DNA of 64,000 nucleotides from Nitrospirota bacterium (GCA_013388555.1 JACAFD010000068.1:1-64000); one strand, 5' to 3'; numbered from the stretch's first letter, positions 21,443-31,443 are shown. Numbers and translations are program-made. Notes: generated from the sequence alone by a model not told the origin.

Positions 21443-21814
21443 ATGGGTAACGCAGCTATTCCAGAAAACTACATACCGATTCTCTTGTTTTTCGGCATCG
21501 CGCTCGCCTCTGTTGGTGGCGTTCTGCTGGTTGGCTCGTTCATCCGGCCGAGTCGTCCCTATCGAGCCAAGCAGGCTCCCTATGAGAGCGGAAGTCCGCT
21601 GTTTTCCGACGCACGCATCCAGTTTCCCATGCGCTATTACATCATCGCGATGCTGTTCGTCGTGTTCGATGTCGAGGTTATTTTCATGATCCCCTGGGCC
21701 GTCAGGTTTCAATCGCTTGGCCTGCTGGGACTCATCGAAATGCTTGTCTTTCTCGGAATTCTATTGGTCGGATTCTGGTACGCCTGGAAGAAGGGGGCGC
21801 TTGAATGGGACTAA
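21443..21814 (+). CDS. nuoA: NADH-quinone oxidoreductase subunit A
   Basis: PYESGSPLFSDARIQFPMRYYIIAMLFVVFDVEVIFMIPWAV. Confidence 0.97.
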   Translation: MGNAAIPENYIPILLFFGIALASVGGVLLVGSFIRPSRPYRAKQAPYESGSPLFSDARIQFPMRYYIIAMLFVVFDVEVIFMIPWAVRFQSLGLLGLIEMLVFLGILLVGFWYAWKKGALEWD

Positions 21815-21820
21815 AAGATC

Positions 21821-21849
21821 GTAAGGCGTTAGGCGTGAAACGTAAGGGG
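21821..21849. repeat. 7-bp-period element (GTGAAAC/GTAAGGC family), single arm
   Basis: GTAAGGC GTTAGGC GTGAAAC GTAAGGG between nuoA and nuoB. Confidence 0.65.
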
Positions 21850-21860
21850 TCTCCCCCATT

Positions 21861-22340
21861 ATGAGCTTTCCGGAGCGACAGTTTGAAGCGAATATTCTGA
21901 CGACCAATCTGGACGCGGTCGTGAATTGGTCACGCAAGTCGGCTTTGTGGCCGATGACGTTCGGCCTCGCCTGTTGCGCCATTGAAATGATCGCGACGGT
22001 GTCGTCGCGGTACGACCTGGACCGGTTCGGCGCCGGCGTCTTTCGAGCTTCACCGCGGCAGGCCGACCTCATGATCATCGCCGGCACGGTGGCGCGCAAG
22101 ATGGCGCCGGTGATCCGCCGTATTTACGACCAGATGCCGGAACCACGGTATGTCATTTCTATGGGTTCCTGCGCCACCTCAGGCAACCACTACAACAGTT
22201 ACGCGGTGGTCCAGGGCGTGGACCAGATTATTCCAGTCGATGTCTATGTGCCGGGCTGTCCACCCCGCCCTGAAGCGTTGCTTGACGGAATACTGAAGTT
22301 GCAGGAAAAGATTCAACGGGAGAAGGTGTTCGTGAAATAG
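21861..22340 (+). CDS. nuoB: NADH-quinone oxidoreductase subunit B
   Basis: [17 protein letters not shown]...[43 protein letters not shown]. Confidence 0.98.
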   Translation: MSFPERQFEANILTTNLDAVVNWSRKSALWPMTFGLACCAIEMIATVSSRYDLDRFGAGVFRASPRQADLMIIAGTVARKMAPVIRRIYDQMPEPRYVISMGSCATSGNHYNSYAVVQGVDQIIPVDVYVPGCPPRPEALLDGILKLQEKIQREKVFVK

Positions 22341-22343
22341 CTC

Positions 22344-22420
22344 GCGAGACGGGCGAGACAAGCGGGAAATGCGAGACTGGCAAGGCGTGCTTTTCTCGCA
22401 AGTCCCGCGCTTCTCGCGTG
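22344..22420. repeat. 9-bp-period inverted element (GCGAGACNN / TCTCGCNNG)
   Basis: GCGAGACGG GCGAGACAA GCGGGAAAT GCGAGACTG ... TCTCGCAAG TCCCGCGCT TCTCGCGTG. Confidence 0.75.
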
Positions 22421-22428
22421 TAAGAACT

Positions 22429-24180
22429 ATGAAAGCGCTACTCGACAACCTGAAGGCGAAATTCCCGGACGCGATCCTCGCGACCCGCGTCGACGCCGCA
22501 CGGGCCGAGACTTCTATTTCCGTGGCCGCTGCGCGCCTGTTGGATATTGCGCGCTACTTGCACGATGCGCCGGAAGCAGCCTTCGATCATCTGACCGATA
22601 TCTGCTCGGTCGACTATCCCGAGGACCAGCTGCGGTTCGAAGTCGTCTATCACTTGCACTCGCTTCCGCTGCAACAGCGGCTTCGCCTCAAGGCGCGCAT
22701 CGCGGAGGACGATCCGACGGTCGCGTCCGTCACGGGAATCTGGAAGGGCGCCAACTTCCTGGAGCGCGAAGTGTACGACATGATGGGCATTCGCTTTTCC
22801 GGCCATCCCGATCTGCGGCGGATTTTGCTGCCGGAGGATTATGCCGAGGGCTACCCCTTGAGAAAAGACTTTCCGGCGGAAGGGCGAGGCTGGCGGAGCC
22901 AGTTCGACTTCATCCCGAGATTCGACGAGACTCCGCTGGATGTCGTCGAGAGCGAGATCTCCGAGGAGAAGAAGGACACATTTCGAGCTGAACTTGGCAC
23001 ACCAGGCCCTGGACGGAAAGAGGAATTGTTGCTGAACATGGGGCCACAGCATCCGAGCACCCACGGTGTGTTGCGGGTCGTGCTGATGTTGGATGGAGAA
23101 CGGGTCGTGAAAGCCACGCCAGACCTTGGCTATCTGCATCGAGGTGTTGAAAAACTATCCGAGGGATTGACCTACATGCAGATCATCCCGCACACGGACC
23201 GGCTCGACTATGTCTGTGCTATGTCCAATAACTACGCATACGTGCGCGCGGTAGAAAAACTCCTGGCGATCACGGTGCCGATCCGGGCCGAATACATCCG
23301 GACCATCGTGGCCGAGATGCAACGCATTGTCGGGCACCTCTTCTGGCTCGGCACGCAGGCGCTCGATATCGGGGCCATGACCGTGTTCTTCTGGACCTTC
23401 AGAGAACGCGAAGTCCTGCTCGACATGTTCGAAAAACTCTGCGGAGCCCGTCTGACCTTGAACTACTATCGCATCGGCGGCGTCGATAGCGATTTCACAC
23501 CTGAGTTGGTCCAACGAATGAAGGCGTTCCTCGAAATCTTTCCCGAAAAAGTCAAGGAATACGACTCGCTCATTGCCTCCAATCGCATCTGGCTCGGCCG
23601 CACGAAAAATGTGGCCCTGCTCTCGGCCGAGGACGCGATCAACTTCGGCTGCACAGGGCCGGTCTTGCGCGGGTCGGGTGTCGCCTATGATGTCCGCAAG
23701 GCGGAACCCTACGGCGTGTACGACAAAGTCGATTGGGAGGTGCCGATCGGCAAGAACGGTGATACCTACGACCGGTACTGGATCCGCATGGAAGAAATGC
23801 GGCAGAGCGCCAGGATCATTGCGCAATGTCTTGATCAGCTGCCGGAAGGGCCGATCATAGCCGATTCGCCGCAGCATATCCCGCCGCCCAAGGAGCTGGT
23901 CATGCGGGACATGGAGAGCTTGATCCATCATTTCATCATTTATACCCATGGTATCAAGCCGCCGAAGGCAGAGACTTACTGTGCGACTGAGGCTCCCAAA
24001 GGAGAGTTGGGATTTTTCATCGTGAGCGACGGCAGTCCCCGTCCCTATCGACTGAAGATTCGCTCCCCTTCATTCGTGCATATGGGCGCCTTCGATCACA
24101 TGGCGCGGGGCTACCTGATTTCCGACATCATCACGATCTTCGGAACCTACGACGTGGTCATGGGAGAATGTGATCGATGA
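22429..24180 (+). CDS. nuoCD: NADH-quinone oxidoreductase fused subunit C/D
   Basis: NuoC part REVYDMMGIRFSGHPDLRRILLPEDY; NuoD part MGPQHPSTHGVLRVV...GYLHRGVEKL...DVVMGECDR; start trimmed from 22369. Confidence 0.97.
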   Translation: MKALLDNLKAKFPDAILATRVDAARAETSISVAAARLLDIARYLHDAPEAAFDHLTDICSVDYPEDQLRFEVVYHLHSLPLQQRLRLKARIAEDDPTVASVTGIWKGANFLEREVYDMMGIRFSGHPDLRRILLPEDYAEGYPLRKDFPAEGRGWRSQFDFIPRFDETPLDVVESEISEEKKDTFRAELGTPGPGRKEELLLNMGPQHPSTHGVLRVVLMLDGERVVKATPDLGYLHRGVEKLSEGLTYMQIIPHTDRLDYVCAMSNNYAYVRAVEKLLAITVPIRAEYIRTIVAEMQRIVGHLFWLGTQALDIGAMTVFFWTFREREVLLDMFEKLCGARLTLNYYRIGGVDSDFTPELVQRMKAFLEIFPEKVKEYDSLIASNRIWLGRTKNVALLSAEDAINFGCTGPVLRGSGVAYDVRKAEPYGVYDKVDWEVPIGKNGDTYDRYWIRMEEMRQSARIIAQCLDQLPEGPIIADSPQHIPPPKELVMRDMESLIHHFIIYTHGIKPPKAETYCATEAPKGELGFFIVSDGSPRPYRLKIRSPSFVHMGAFDHMARGYLISDIITIFGTYDVVMGECDR

Positions 24181-24190
24181 GCAGGAATGT

Positions 24191-24277
24191 CATCGGTCAA
24201 AGGTCATTGGTCATTCGATTTGAGTTAAGGATGACTCTTGCACCTTCATCATTGACAAATGACCAATGACGGGTGAC
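24191..24277. repeat. Heptad inverted element GTCANTR/NTGACNN (E1)
   Basis: GTCATCG-like heptads GTCAAAG GTCATTG GTCATTC ... ATTGACAAATGACCAATGACGGGTGACC. Confidence 0.75.
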
Positions 24278-24295
24278 CAAAAAGTAACAACTGCT

Positions 24296-24838
24296 ATGAA
24301 ACTGTCCGAAAAATATAGAGACGAGATAGCCGATATCTTGGGTCGCTATCCGGTGCGGCGTTCGGCGTTGATTCCGTTGCTGTACCTGGCGCAGCGGGAG
24401 GAGGGCTTTGTGTCGGAGGCGGCGATGAAGGAGATCGCGGGGCTCTTGCGGCTGACCCCGCCCCAAGTCTATGAGACGGCCACGTTCTATACGATGATCA
24501 ATCTCAAGCGCGTGGGAAAGTTTCATCTCCAAGTCTGCAAGTCCCTGATGTGCGCGCTGGCCGGGTCCGACACGGTGATCGGATGGGTCAAGACGAAACT
24601 TGGAATCGGACCGGGAGAGACGACGTCCGACGGACTCTTTACCCTCAGCGCGGTCGAATGCCTCGCGGCTTGTGGCACTGCGCCGATGATGCAGGTGAAT
24701 GAGGATTATTACGAACGGCTCACAGAAGACACATTCGACCGAATCCTGGTCGATCTCAAGAGAGACGGGACCTGTTCGCTCAAGAGCGGCCCGTTTATGT
24801 GGCCTGAACCGGCGAACGCCGTGAGGCGTGAAACGTAA
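24296..24838 (+). CDS. nuoE: NADH-quinone oxidoreductase subunit E
   Basis: SALIPLLYLAQREEGFVSEAAMKEIA...CKSLMCALAGSD...VECLAACGTAPMMQVNEDYY. Confidence 0.96.
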   Translation: MKLSEKYRDEIADILGRYPVRRSALIPLLYLAQREEGFVSEAAMKEIAGLLRLTPPQVYETATFYTMINLKRVGKFHLQVCKSLMCALAGSDTVIGWVKTKLGIGPGETTSDGLFTLSAVECLAACGTAPMMQVNEDYYERLTEDTFDRILVDLKRDGTCSLKSGPFMWPEPANAVRRET

Positions 24839-24898
24839 GGCGTGAAGGTTAGAAAGGCCTCAAGGTTTCGCCTAACCCCTCACGCCTGACGCCTAACG
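24826..24898. repeat. 7-bp-period inverted element (GTGAAAC/CGCCTAA family)
   Basis: GTGAGGC GTGAAAC GTAAGGC GTGAAGG ... CGCCTAA CCCCTCA CGCCTGA CGCCTAA; overlaps nuoE stop. Confidence 0.75.
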
Positions 24899-24906
24899 AG
24901 AAAAAG

Positions 24907-26214
24907 ATGCCCAAGCACGAATTTATATTATTCAAGAATATGATGCAGCCAGGCTATGCCGGCTCGCTCCAAGAATACGAGCGGGCCGGCGGCTACCAGG
25001 CCCTCCACAAGTTCATAGGGAAAGTGCCGCCGGCCGAAGTCACCATGGCGGTGATGAAGTCCGGGCTCCGGGGGCGCGGCGGCGCAGGGTTCCCGACCGG
25101 TGTGAAATGGGGCTTCCTGCCCAAGGACTATCAGGGCCCGCGCTATCTCTGTTGCAATGCGGACGAGAGCGAACCGGGCACGTTCAAGGATCGCCAGCTC
25201 ATGGAGCGAGATCCTCACCAGTTATTGGAAGGCATTGTGCTTACCTGCTACGCGATCGGGGCAGAATCAGCCTATATCTATATACGGGGTGAGCTGATTC
25301 TCGCGGCGAAGATTTTGGAGCAGGCGATCGAGGACGCACGGGCTGCAGGTTATATTGGAGCAAACATCCTGGGCACAGGGATTACCGCCAATGTGTGGGT
25401 GCACCGGGGCGCCGGAGCCTATATTTGCGGAGAAGAAACGGCATTGCTGGAGTCGCTGGAGGGCAAACGCGGCTTGCCGCGCTTCAAGCCCCCCTTCCCT
25501 GCGACACACGGTCTCTACAACAAACCGACTGTGGTGAACAACGTCGAGACCCTGGCGAACATTCCTCATATTCTCGGCCGAGGCCCCGAATGGTTTGCAT
25601 CGATCGGTTCCCCGCCGAAGAGCACCGGCACCAGAGTCTTCTGCGTCAGCGGTCATGTCAAGCGGCCCGGGAACTACGAGATGCCCATGGGGATCTCGTT
25701 CCGTGAACTGATCTATGAGGTCGCCGGAGGCATGCGGTCGGACAAACCGCTCAAGGCCTTCATTCCGGGAGGGGCGTCCGCGCCGTTCCTCACGCCGGAC
25801 CATCTCGACGTCAAACTCGATTTTGAGTCCGTTGCCGCCGCCGGCTCCATGCTCGGATCCGGGGGGGTGACCGTGATGGAAGAGGGCACTCCCATGGTAT
25901 GGGCCGCGCTCCGCCTGATGGAGTTTTTCTATCACGAGTCTTGCGGGAAGTGCAGTCCCTGTCGTGAGGGAAGTTCCTGGCTGGTCCAGACCATGCGCCG
26001 AATCGTCGCAAAGCGGGGACAGATGGAAGACCTTGAAACCTTGGTCGATCTATGCAAGAACATCGAAGGGCGAACGGTCTGCGCGTTCGGAGATGCGGCG
26101 GTTGCGCCGATCATGAGTACGCTCAAGTATTGGCGTTCTGAGTACGTCACCCTGATTCAGGAAGCGGAGGCGGCGAATCTTATCAAGCTAGAACCGGCGG
26201 GAGCTAAACGCTAA
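24907..26214 (+). CDS. nuoF: NADH-quinone oxidoreductase subunit F
   Basis: SGLRGRGGAGFPTGVKWGF, NADESEPGTFKDRQLME, GAGAYICGEETALLESLEGKRG, SCGKCSPCREG. Confidence 0.99.
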   Translation: MPKHEFILFKNMMQPGYAGSLQEYERAGGYQALHKFIGKVPPAEVTMAVMKSGLRGRGGAGFPTGVKWGFLPKDYQGPRYLCCNADESEPGTFKDRQLMERDPHQLLEGIVLTCYAIGAESAYIYIRGELILAAKILEQAIEDARAAGYIGANILGTGITANVWVHRGAGAYICGEETALLESLEGKRGLPRFKPPFPATHGLYNKPTVVNNVETLANIPHILGRGPEWFASIGSPPKSTGTRVFCVSGHVKRPGNYEMPMGISFRELIYEVAGGMRSDKPLKAFIPGGASAPFLTPDHLDVKLDFESVAAAGSMLGSGGVTVMEEGTPMVWAALRLMEFFYHESCGKCSPCREGSSWLVQTMRRIVAKRGQMEDLETLVDLCKNIEGRTVCAFGDAAVAPIMSTLKYWRSEYVTLIQEAEAANLIKLEPAGAKR

Positions 26215-26220
26215 ATGATT

Positions 26221-26333
26221 AGTCAATGGTCAGTGGTCATCAGTCAATCGTGAGAGGGCACACGAATCTGGATCTTCCTGCACCATTGACTATTGACCAG
26301 TGACTTTTCGAAATGACGAGTGACGAATGACCA
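26221..26333. repeat. Heptad inverted element GTCANTR/NTGACNN (E2)
   Basis: GTCAATG GTCAGTG GTCATCA GTCAATC ... CATTGACTATTGACCAGTGAC. Confidence 0.8.
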
Positions 26334-28993
26334 CCTCATCAATTGACATGGTTCGCCTGACGATCGACGGCATTTCCATCTCGGTGCCCAAAGGCACGCT
26401 GGTGATCGAAGCCGCTCGCCAGGCCGGCGTGATGATTCCGCATTTCTGCTACCATCCGAAACTCAAGCCGGATGCGAACTGTCGCATGTGTCTGGTCGAA
26501 ATCGAAAGAGTGCGAAAACTCCAGACCTCGTGCAGTACCGTGGCAACCGAAGGCATGGCGGTTCGGACGGCCACGACGGTCGTGAACGACGCCCACAAGT
26601 CGGTACTCGAATTCATTCTGGCAAATCATCCGCTGGATTGCCCGGTCTGTGACCAAGGCGGTCGGTGCGACCTCCAGGACTTTTCCCATCAATACACCGC
26701 CACCAGCCGATTTACCGAGACTAAGCGTATTTTCCAGAAGGAATATTTCAGCCCCCTGATCGAAACGCAGATGAACCGTTGCGTGCAATGTTTGCGTTGC
26801 GTCCGCTACTGCGACGAGGTCATGGACGTGAAGGCCCTTGCTCCGATCGGACGAGGCACGATGACCGAGATCAAGTCCTTCGGCAATCATCCCCTGGACT
26901 GTGAATTCTGCGGCGGCTGCGTGCAGATCTGTCCGGTCGGCGCCATCACCAGCCGGCTCTCGATGTATGAATACCGTCCCTGGATGCTCAAACGCGCCGA
27001 CACGATCTGCATGTTTTGCGGCGACGGTTGCCAGATCACGGTCCAAACCAAGGACCAGCAGTTGATCGAGGTCAACAGCGCCCACGGCGGAGGCCGGAAC
27101 AACGGCGACCTCTGCGCGCGAGGCTACTTTGGATTTCATGCGACAAGCCATCCCGACCGAGTGACTCATCCGTTGATCAGACGGAACGGTGTGCTGGTCG
27201 AAGCCACGTGGGAAGAGGCCCTGGAGTTTGTGGCCGAACACACCAACCGGCTTAAGCTGGCGCATGGCCCGCAGGCCTTCGGTGGACTGATTTCCGGCCG
27301 CTGTACCAACGAAGAACTCTATCTGTTTCAGAAGTTCATGCGCCTGACGATCGGAACCAATAACCTGGATAGCAGCGCCAGGTACGGCCATATCAACGGG
27401 ATACAGGCGATGCGACGAGTGCAAGGCACGCATCGCTGGACCCTGTCGTTTGAAGACATTGTGCAGGCGGACGTGCTCCTCCTGGTCGGCACGAACATCA
27501 CCGAAGCCAATCCGATTACGGGACTTAAAGTGAAAGAAGCCGTCAAGAAACACGAGGCGACATTATTGACGATCGAGGCGCTCCAGCCTGCGGTTGGCAC
27601 GATCAGCAACATTGCCAATTTGTCTCAGCAACATTTCTGCGTCGCGCCGGCCCAGTTCGCCGCAGCCGTTCTGGGCCTGCTGAAGGCTGTTGTTGAAGGA
27701 GATCATGTCGATAGCACCATTCGGGAACGGGCGCCGGACTACGTCTCGGCCATCCGTCAGGCGGTCCAGCAGATCGCGTGGGAAGATCTGGCCCTGAGCA
27801 CAGGAATATCACGGGAATCGTTCGTTCAGATGGCCGTTTCTTTGGTTGGAGGCCGCCGTGTCGTCGTGCTGGCCGGCCAGATCCTGTTGCGCAACCTAGG
27901 CGGCTACGGCATGTGTCTCAATCTCCTTGACCTGCTCCTCCTCTCCGGAAAGTTGACCGCAACGGGCTGCGGCTTCGCCCCATTGGCGGAAGAGAATAAC
28001 GATCAAGGGGCACTTGAAATGGGAGCGGTTGCAGAATTGCTGCCGGGCGCGCGTGACCTCACTGATCAAGACGCGCGGGCTCAGATGACCCGTGCTTGGA
28101 AAGAGGAGCTCCCCCTGGTACCGGGAGGCACGCTGGTCGAGATGATCGATCGGGCAAGCGCCGGGACCATCAAGAGTCTCTTCGTCGTCGGAGAGAATCC
28201 TGTCGGGAGCCTCCCTCCCCAGCTCAGAGTCAAAGAGGCGCTGGGTCAACTCGACCTTCTTGTTTGCCAGGAACTATTTCTCACAGAAACTGCCGCGCTC
28301 GCCCATGTGGTGCTCCCCGCAGCTTCCGCCATGGAAAAAGCCGGGACCTTCACCAATACCGAGGGCCATGTCCAGGCCGTTCGCCCCGCGATCGACCCGG
28401 TGGGTGACAGCCGCCCGGACTGGGAAATCCTGTCGGCGTTTTCAGTCTTTATCGGCGCCCCGTTGGAATATGGAGAGGCAAAAGAAATTCTCAAAGAGAT
28501 CCGGTCAGTGATTCCCGGCTATGGATCGCTCGGCCCATCGCCGACTACTCCCACAGGGGATCCGGCGGCAATCAACCGATACGTCACCGAGGGATATCGC
28601 CGCGACGTGGCGGTTCGGTATACTCTGCCTGCGCGAACCCTGCGTCAGGAGGGAACGGTCCAGCTTGGACTGGTCCAAAGCCTGTTTCATTCAGGAAAAC
28701 TGTCGACCCATTCGAAGGGACTGCTGCAGATCGAACCGAGCGGGTTCTTGCGGATGAATCCCCTGGATGCCGCCCGATTCGCTCTCGTCGCGGGGGATCG
28801 AGTCCGCCTCTCGAACAACCGTGGCTCATTCACGACCACGGTGAAAGTGTTCGATCGGGTGCCCGAGGGGTTGGCCTGGTTTCCGGATCACTTCGCGCAG
28901 GAGGCCCTACAGCTCTTCGACTGTGTTATCGATCCGGACACGAAAGTCCCATCCTTTCGGACGGCGACTGTGTCCGTGATGAAAGCCACGTGA
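26327..28993 (+). CDS. nuoG: NADH-quinone oxidoreductase subunit G
   Basis: 2Fe-2S HFCYHPKLKPDANCRMC; HPLDCPVCDQGGRCDLQD; CVQCLRCVRYC; CEFCGGCVQICPVGA; molybdopterin-like domain; alternate start 26348. Confidence 0.97.
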   Translation: MTTSSIDMVRLTIDGISISVPKGTLVIEAARQAGVMIPHFCYHPKLKPDANCRMCLVEIERVRKLQTSCSTVATEGMAVRTATTVVNDAHKSVLEFILANHPLDCPVCDQGGRCDLQDFSHQYTATSRFTETKRIFQKEYFSPLIETQMNRCVQCLRCVRYCDEVMDVKALAPIGRGTMTEIKSFGNHPLDCEFCGGCVQICPVGAITSRLSMYEYRPWMLKRADTICMFCGDGCQITVQTKDQQLIEVNSAHGGGRNNGDLCARGYFGFHATSHPDRVTHPLIRRNGVLVEATWEEALEFVAEHTNRLKLAHGPQAFGGLISGRCTNEELYLFQKFMRLTIGTNNLDSSARYGHINGIQAMRRVQGTHRWTLSFEDIVQADVLLLVGTNITEANPITGLKVKEAVKKHEATLLTIEALQPAVGTISNIANLSQQHFCVAPAQFAAAVLGLLKAVVEGDHVDSTIRERAPDYVSAIRQAVQQIAWEDLALSTGISRESFVQMAVSLVGGRRVVVLAGQILLRNLGGYGMCLNLLDLLLLSGKLTATGCGFAPLAEENNDQGALEMGAVAELLPGARDLTDQDARAQMTRAWKEELPLVPGGTLVEMIDRASAGTIKSLFVVGENPVGSLPPQLRVKEALGQLDLLVCQELFLTETAALAHVVLPAASAMEKAGTFTNTEGHVQAVRPAIDPVGDSRPDWEILSAFSVFIGAPLEYGEAKEILKEIRSVIPGYGSLGPSPTTPTGDPAAINRYVTEGYRRDVAVRYTLPARTLRQEGTVQLGLVQSLFHSGKLSTHSKGLLQIEPSGFLRMNPLDAARFALVAGDRVRLSNNRGSFTTTVKVFDRVPEGLAWFPDHFAQEALQLFDCVIDPDTKVPSFRTATVSVMKAT

Positions 28994-29042
28994 ACGGACT
29001 ACACCCAATTGTATTATTCACTTATCATCCGGGAGTGCTGCA

Positions 29043-30134
29043 GTGACTGAACTAAGCTTGCGACTTGCAGTTTCGTTCGTCCAGATACTGGCGGAGGTGA
29101 GCCTCGTGATGTTGACCGTCGCGATCATGACTCTGGCCGAGCGGAAGGTGCTTGGCTGGATGCAGGATCGTATGGGCCCGATGGAAGTCGGTCCTTACGG
29201 AATCCTCCAACCGCTTGCCGACGGCGTCAAATTGTTTTTCAAGGAGGACATTGTACCGGCCGGCGCAAACAAGGCCATGTTCGCCCTCGCGCCGATGCTG
29301 ACCATGGTTGTCTCCCTGATCGGATTCGCCGTCATCCCTTTTGGCCCGGACATCACGCTGAACATTCATGGACTCACGATCAAACCGTTTGTCATCGCTG
29401 ACATCAACATCGGGATCTTGTACATCCTGGCGATTGCCTCAATCGGCGCTTACGGAATTATCCTGGGAGGCTGGTCCTCCAACAGTAAGTATTCATTGCT
29501 GGGAGGCTTGCGTTCCGCAGCCCAGGTTATCAGCTACGAGTTGAACGTCGGGCTGGCCATCGTCGGCGTCCTGCTGTTGTCCGGGTCTTTAAGCCTCGTC
29601 GAGATTACGGAAGCACAATCAGGCGGCTTCTGGCATTGGTTCATCTGGGGAGCGCGCCCTGATGGATTCTTTCCGATCCATACACAGATCTTTGCCTTTG
29701 TCGTGTTCCTCATTTCTGGCGTGGCTGAAACCAATCGTATTACGTTCGATCTGCCGGAGGCCGAAAGCGAACTGGTGGCGGGATTCTTCACCGAGTATAG
29801 CGGTATGAAGTTCGCCTTCTTCGTCAGCGCGGAATACGCGAGCATGGTTCTCGTATCCTGCGTTGCTGCGTCGCTGTTCTTGGGTGGCTGGAATGCTCCC
29901 TATCCCGGCACGATCTTTGAGTATATCGGCCTAGAACAGCTGGCTTGGATAGAGCACATCGTCTGGTTTGCGGGGAAAGTCTATTTTTTCCTCTTTGTCT
30001 TTATCTGGTTACGTGCCACCTTGCCTCGGCTGCGCTATGATCAATTGATGCGGTTCGGCTGGAAAGTTCTATTGCCGATTGCCTTGGCTAACATCATCAT
30101 TACGGCCATCACCGTGTATCTCTTTCCGCGGTGA
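29043..30134 (+). CDS. nuoH: NADH-quinone oxidoreductase subunit H
   Basis: LAERKVLGWMQDRMGPMEVGPYGILQPLADGVKLFFKED; ETNRITFDLPEAESELVAGFFTEYSGMKF. Confidence 0.99.
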   Translation: MTELSLRLAVSFVQILAEVSLVMLTVAIMTLAERKVLGWMQDRMGPMEVGPYGILQPLADGVKLFFKEDIVPAGANKAMFALAPMLTMVVSLIGFAVIPFGPDITLNIHGLTIKPFVIADINIGILYILAIASIGAYGIILGGWSSNSKYSLLGGLRSAAQVISYELNVGLAIVGVLLLSGSLSLVEITEAQSGGFWHWFIWGARPDGFFPIHTQIFAFVVFLISGVAETNRITFDLPEAESELVAGFFTEYSGMKFAFFVSAEYASMVLVSCVAASLFLGGWNAPYPGTIFEYIGLEQLAWIEHIVWFAGKVYFFLFVFIWLRATLPRLRYDQLMRFGWKVLLPIALANIIITAITVYLFPR

Positions 30135-30149
30135 AGCAAGGTTTATGTA

Positions 30150-30187
30150 ACAGGGCAACCAAACAAACAAGACAGACCAGACAAACA
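30150..30187. repeat. 9-bp-period low-complexity element (ACCAGACAA type)
   Basis: CAACCAAAC AAACAAGAC AGACCAGAC AAAC. Confidence 0.5.
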
Positions 30188-30726
30188 TGACTTTCAAGGC
30201 GTGGATCAAGACCATTACGTTTTACGAGCTCGCCGTCGGGATGAAAGCGACGATGTCGCATCTCCTGCATTACAAGCCGATCACCATGCAATACCCGCAT
30301 GAAAAACGGATATTGCCCGATAACTACCGTGGGATGCTTTCCTTGTTGCGATACGACGACGGAACAGAAAAATGTGTCGGCTGCGATCTGTGCGAAGCCG
30401 CCTGCCCATCGCGTGTCATCCGTGTGGTCAGCGCGGAAGTACCCGGCGAACCGACGAAACGCTACGCAAAGGAATATTACATGGATATGACACGCTGCCT
30501 GTTTTGCGGGCTGTGTGTCGATGCCTGTCCGGTCGACGCTCTCGGCATGACGCGCGAATACGAGTGGTCGGTGTACGACAAGCGGCAATTGCACCTCAAC
30601 AAGGAACAATTGCTCGCCATCGGCGACCGGTCGTTTCCGGTTCGCGAGAAGCAGTTGGAACTCCAGCACCCGAACGTGGCGTTTTTCAACGTCGCGTTCA
30701 AGCACCTGCCGCAAAAACCTGACTGA
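30187..30726 (+). CDS. nuoI: NADH-quinone oxidoreductase subunit I
   Basis: CVGCDLCEAACP and CLFCGLCVDACP 4Fe-4S motifs. Confidence 0.98.
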   Translation: MTFKAWIKTITFYELAVGMKATMSHLLHYKPITMQYPHEKRILPDNYRGMLSLLRYDDGTEKCVGCDLCEAACPSRVIRVVSAEVPGEPTKRYAKEYYMDMTRCLFCGLCVDACPVDALGMTREYEWSVYDKRQLHLNKEQLLAIGDRSFPVREKQLELQHPNVAFFNVAFKHLPQKPD

Positions 30727-30745
30727 ATCGCCCGCGCCTGACTAC

Positions 30746-30810
30746 TGCGCGAACTGGCGAGACGGGTGAGAAATGCGCGACAGGCAGAATCGGGGCTTGT
30801 CGCGCGTGCC
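30746..30810. repeat. 9-bp-period inverted element (GCGAGACNN family)
   Basis: TGCGCGAAC TGGCGAGAC GGGTGAGAA ATGCGCGAC ... TTGTCGCGCGTGCC. Confidence 0.65.
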
Positions 30811-30839
30811 AGAGCTAGCGACAGAGAAGGACATGGGTG

Positions 30840-31355
30840 ATGGAACAAGTATTCTTTTTCTATTTTGCTGTTGTGATTGCGGCCACATCGGTGCTCGTCG
30901 TCGCGTTGCGCAATCCTATTTATAGCACGCTGGCGTTGTTGATCATGTTTTTCCACGTGGCGGGGCTCTATGTCACGCTTCACGCGGAATTCCTCGCTGC
31001 CGTTCAAATCATCGTCTACGCCGGCGCCATCTTGGTCCTCTACCTCTTCGTCGTCATGTTGCTGAACCTGAAACAGGATGTCCGCTACCATCGGCAATGG
31101 CCCATGGCCGCGGCGGTGGGCGTAATCCTGGTTATCGAGGCTGTCGTGCTCACGGCGATGAAGGGCTGGACGACCCCTGCCGTGGCAGCGGGCACAGAAA
31201 CCGCAATCGCTGGTGCAGGCAATACCGAGGCCATCGGAGACGTACTCTATACCACCTATTTGTTTCCTTTCGAGGTGGCGTCCGTGATCCTGCTGGTAGC
31301 GATGATCGGAGCGATCATTCTTGCTAAGAAAGACATCGGAGAACGTGAAGCGTGA
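30840..31355 (+). CDS. nuoJ: NADH-quinone oxidoreductase subunit J
   Basis: NPIYSTLALLIMFFHVAGLYVTLHAEFLAAVQIIVYAGAILVLYLFVVMLLNL. Confidence 0.97.
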   Translation: MEQVFFFYFAVVIAATSVLVVALRNPIYSTLALLIMFFHVAGLYVTLHAEFLAAVQIIVYAGAILVLYLFVVMLLNLKQDVRYHRQWPMAAAVGVILVIEAVVLTAMKGWTTPAVAAGTETAIAGAGNTEAIGDVLYTTYLFPFEVASVILLVAMIGAIILAKKDIGEREA

Positions 31356-31437
31356 ATCGGTATTCGTTCAACGCGTCAAATCGGCTTCTGTTTATTGATT
31401 GTCATCGTTTCACGTTTCGCGTTTCACGTTTCACGAG
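31344..31437. repeat. 7-bp-period inverted element (GTGAAGC / GTTTCAC)
   Basis: GTGAAGC GTGAATC ... GTTTCAC GTTTCGC GTTTCAC GTTTCAC; left arm overlaps nuoJ stop. Confidence 0.8.
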
Positions 31438-31443
31438 GCACCG

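Noticed and set aside
22438-28249. Long antisense ORFs across nuo genes (e.g. 23155..23949 -, 25267..25935 -, 26339..27553 -)
   Set aside because: Shadow frames of strongly conserved complex I genes; no recognisable domains.
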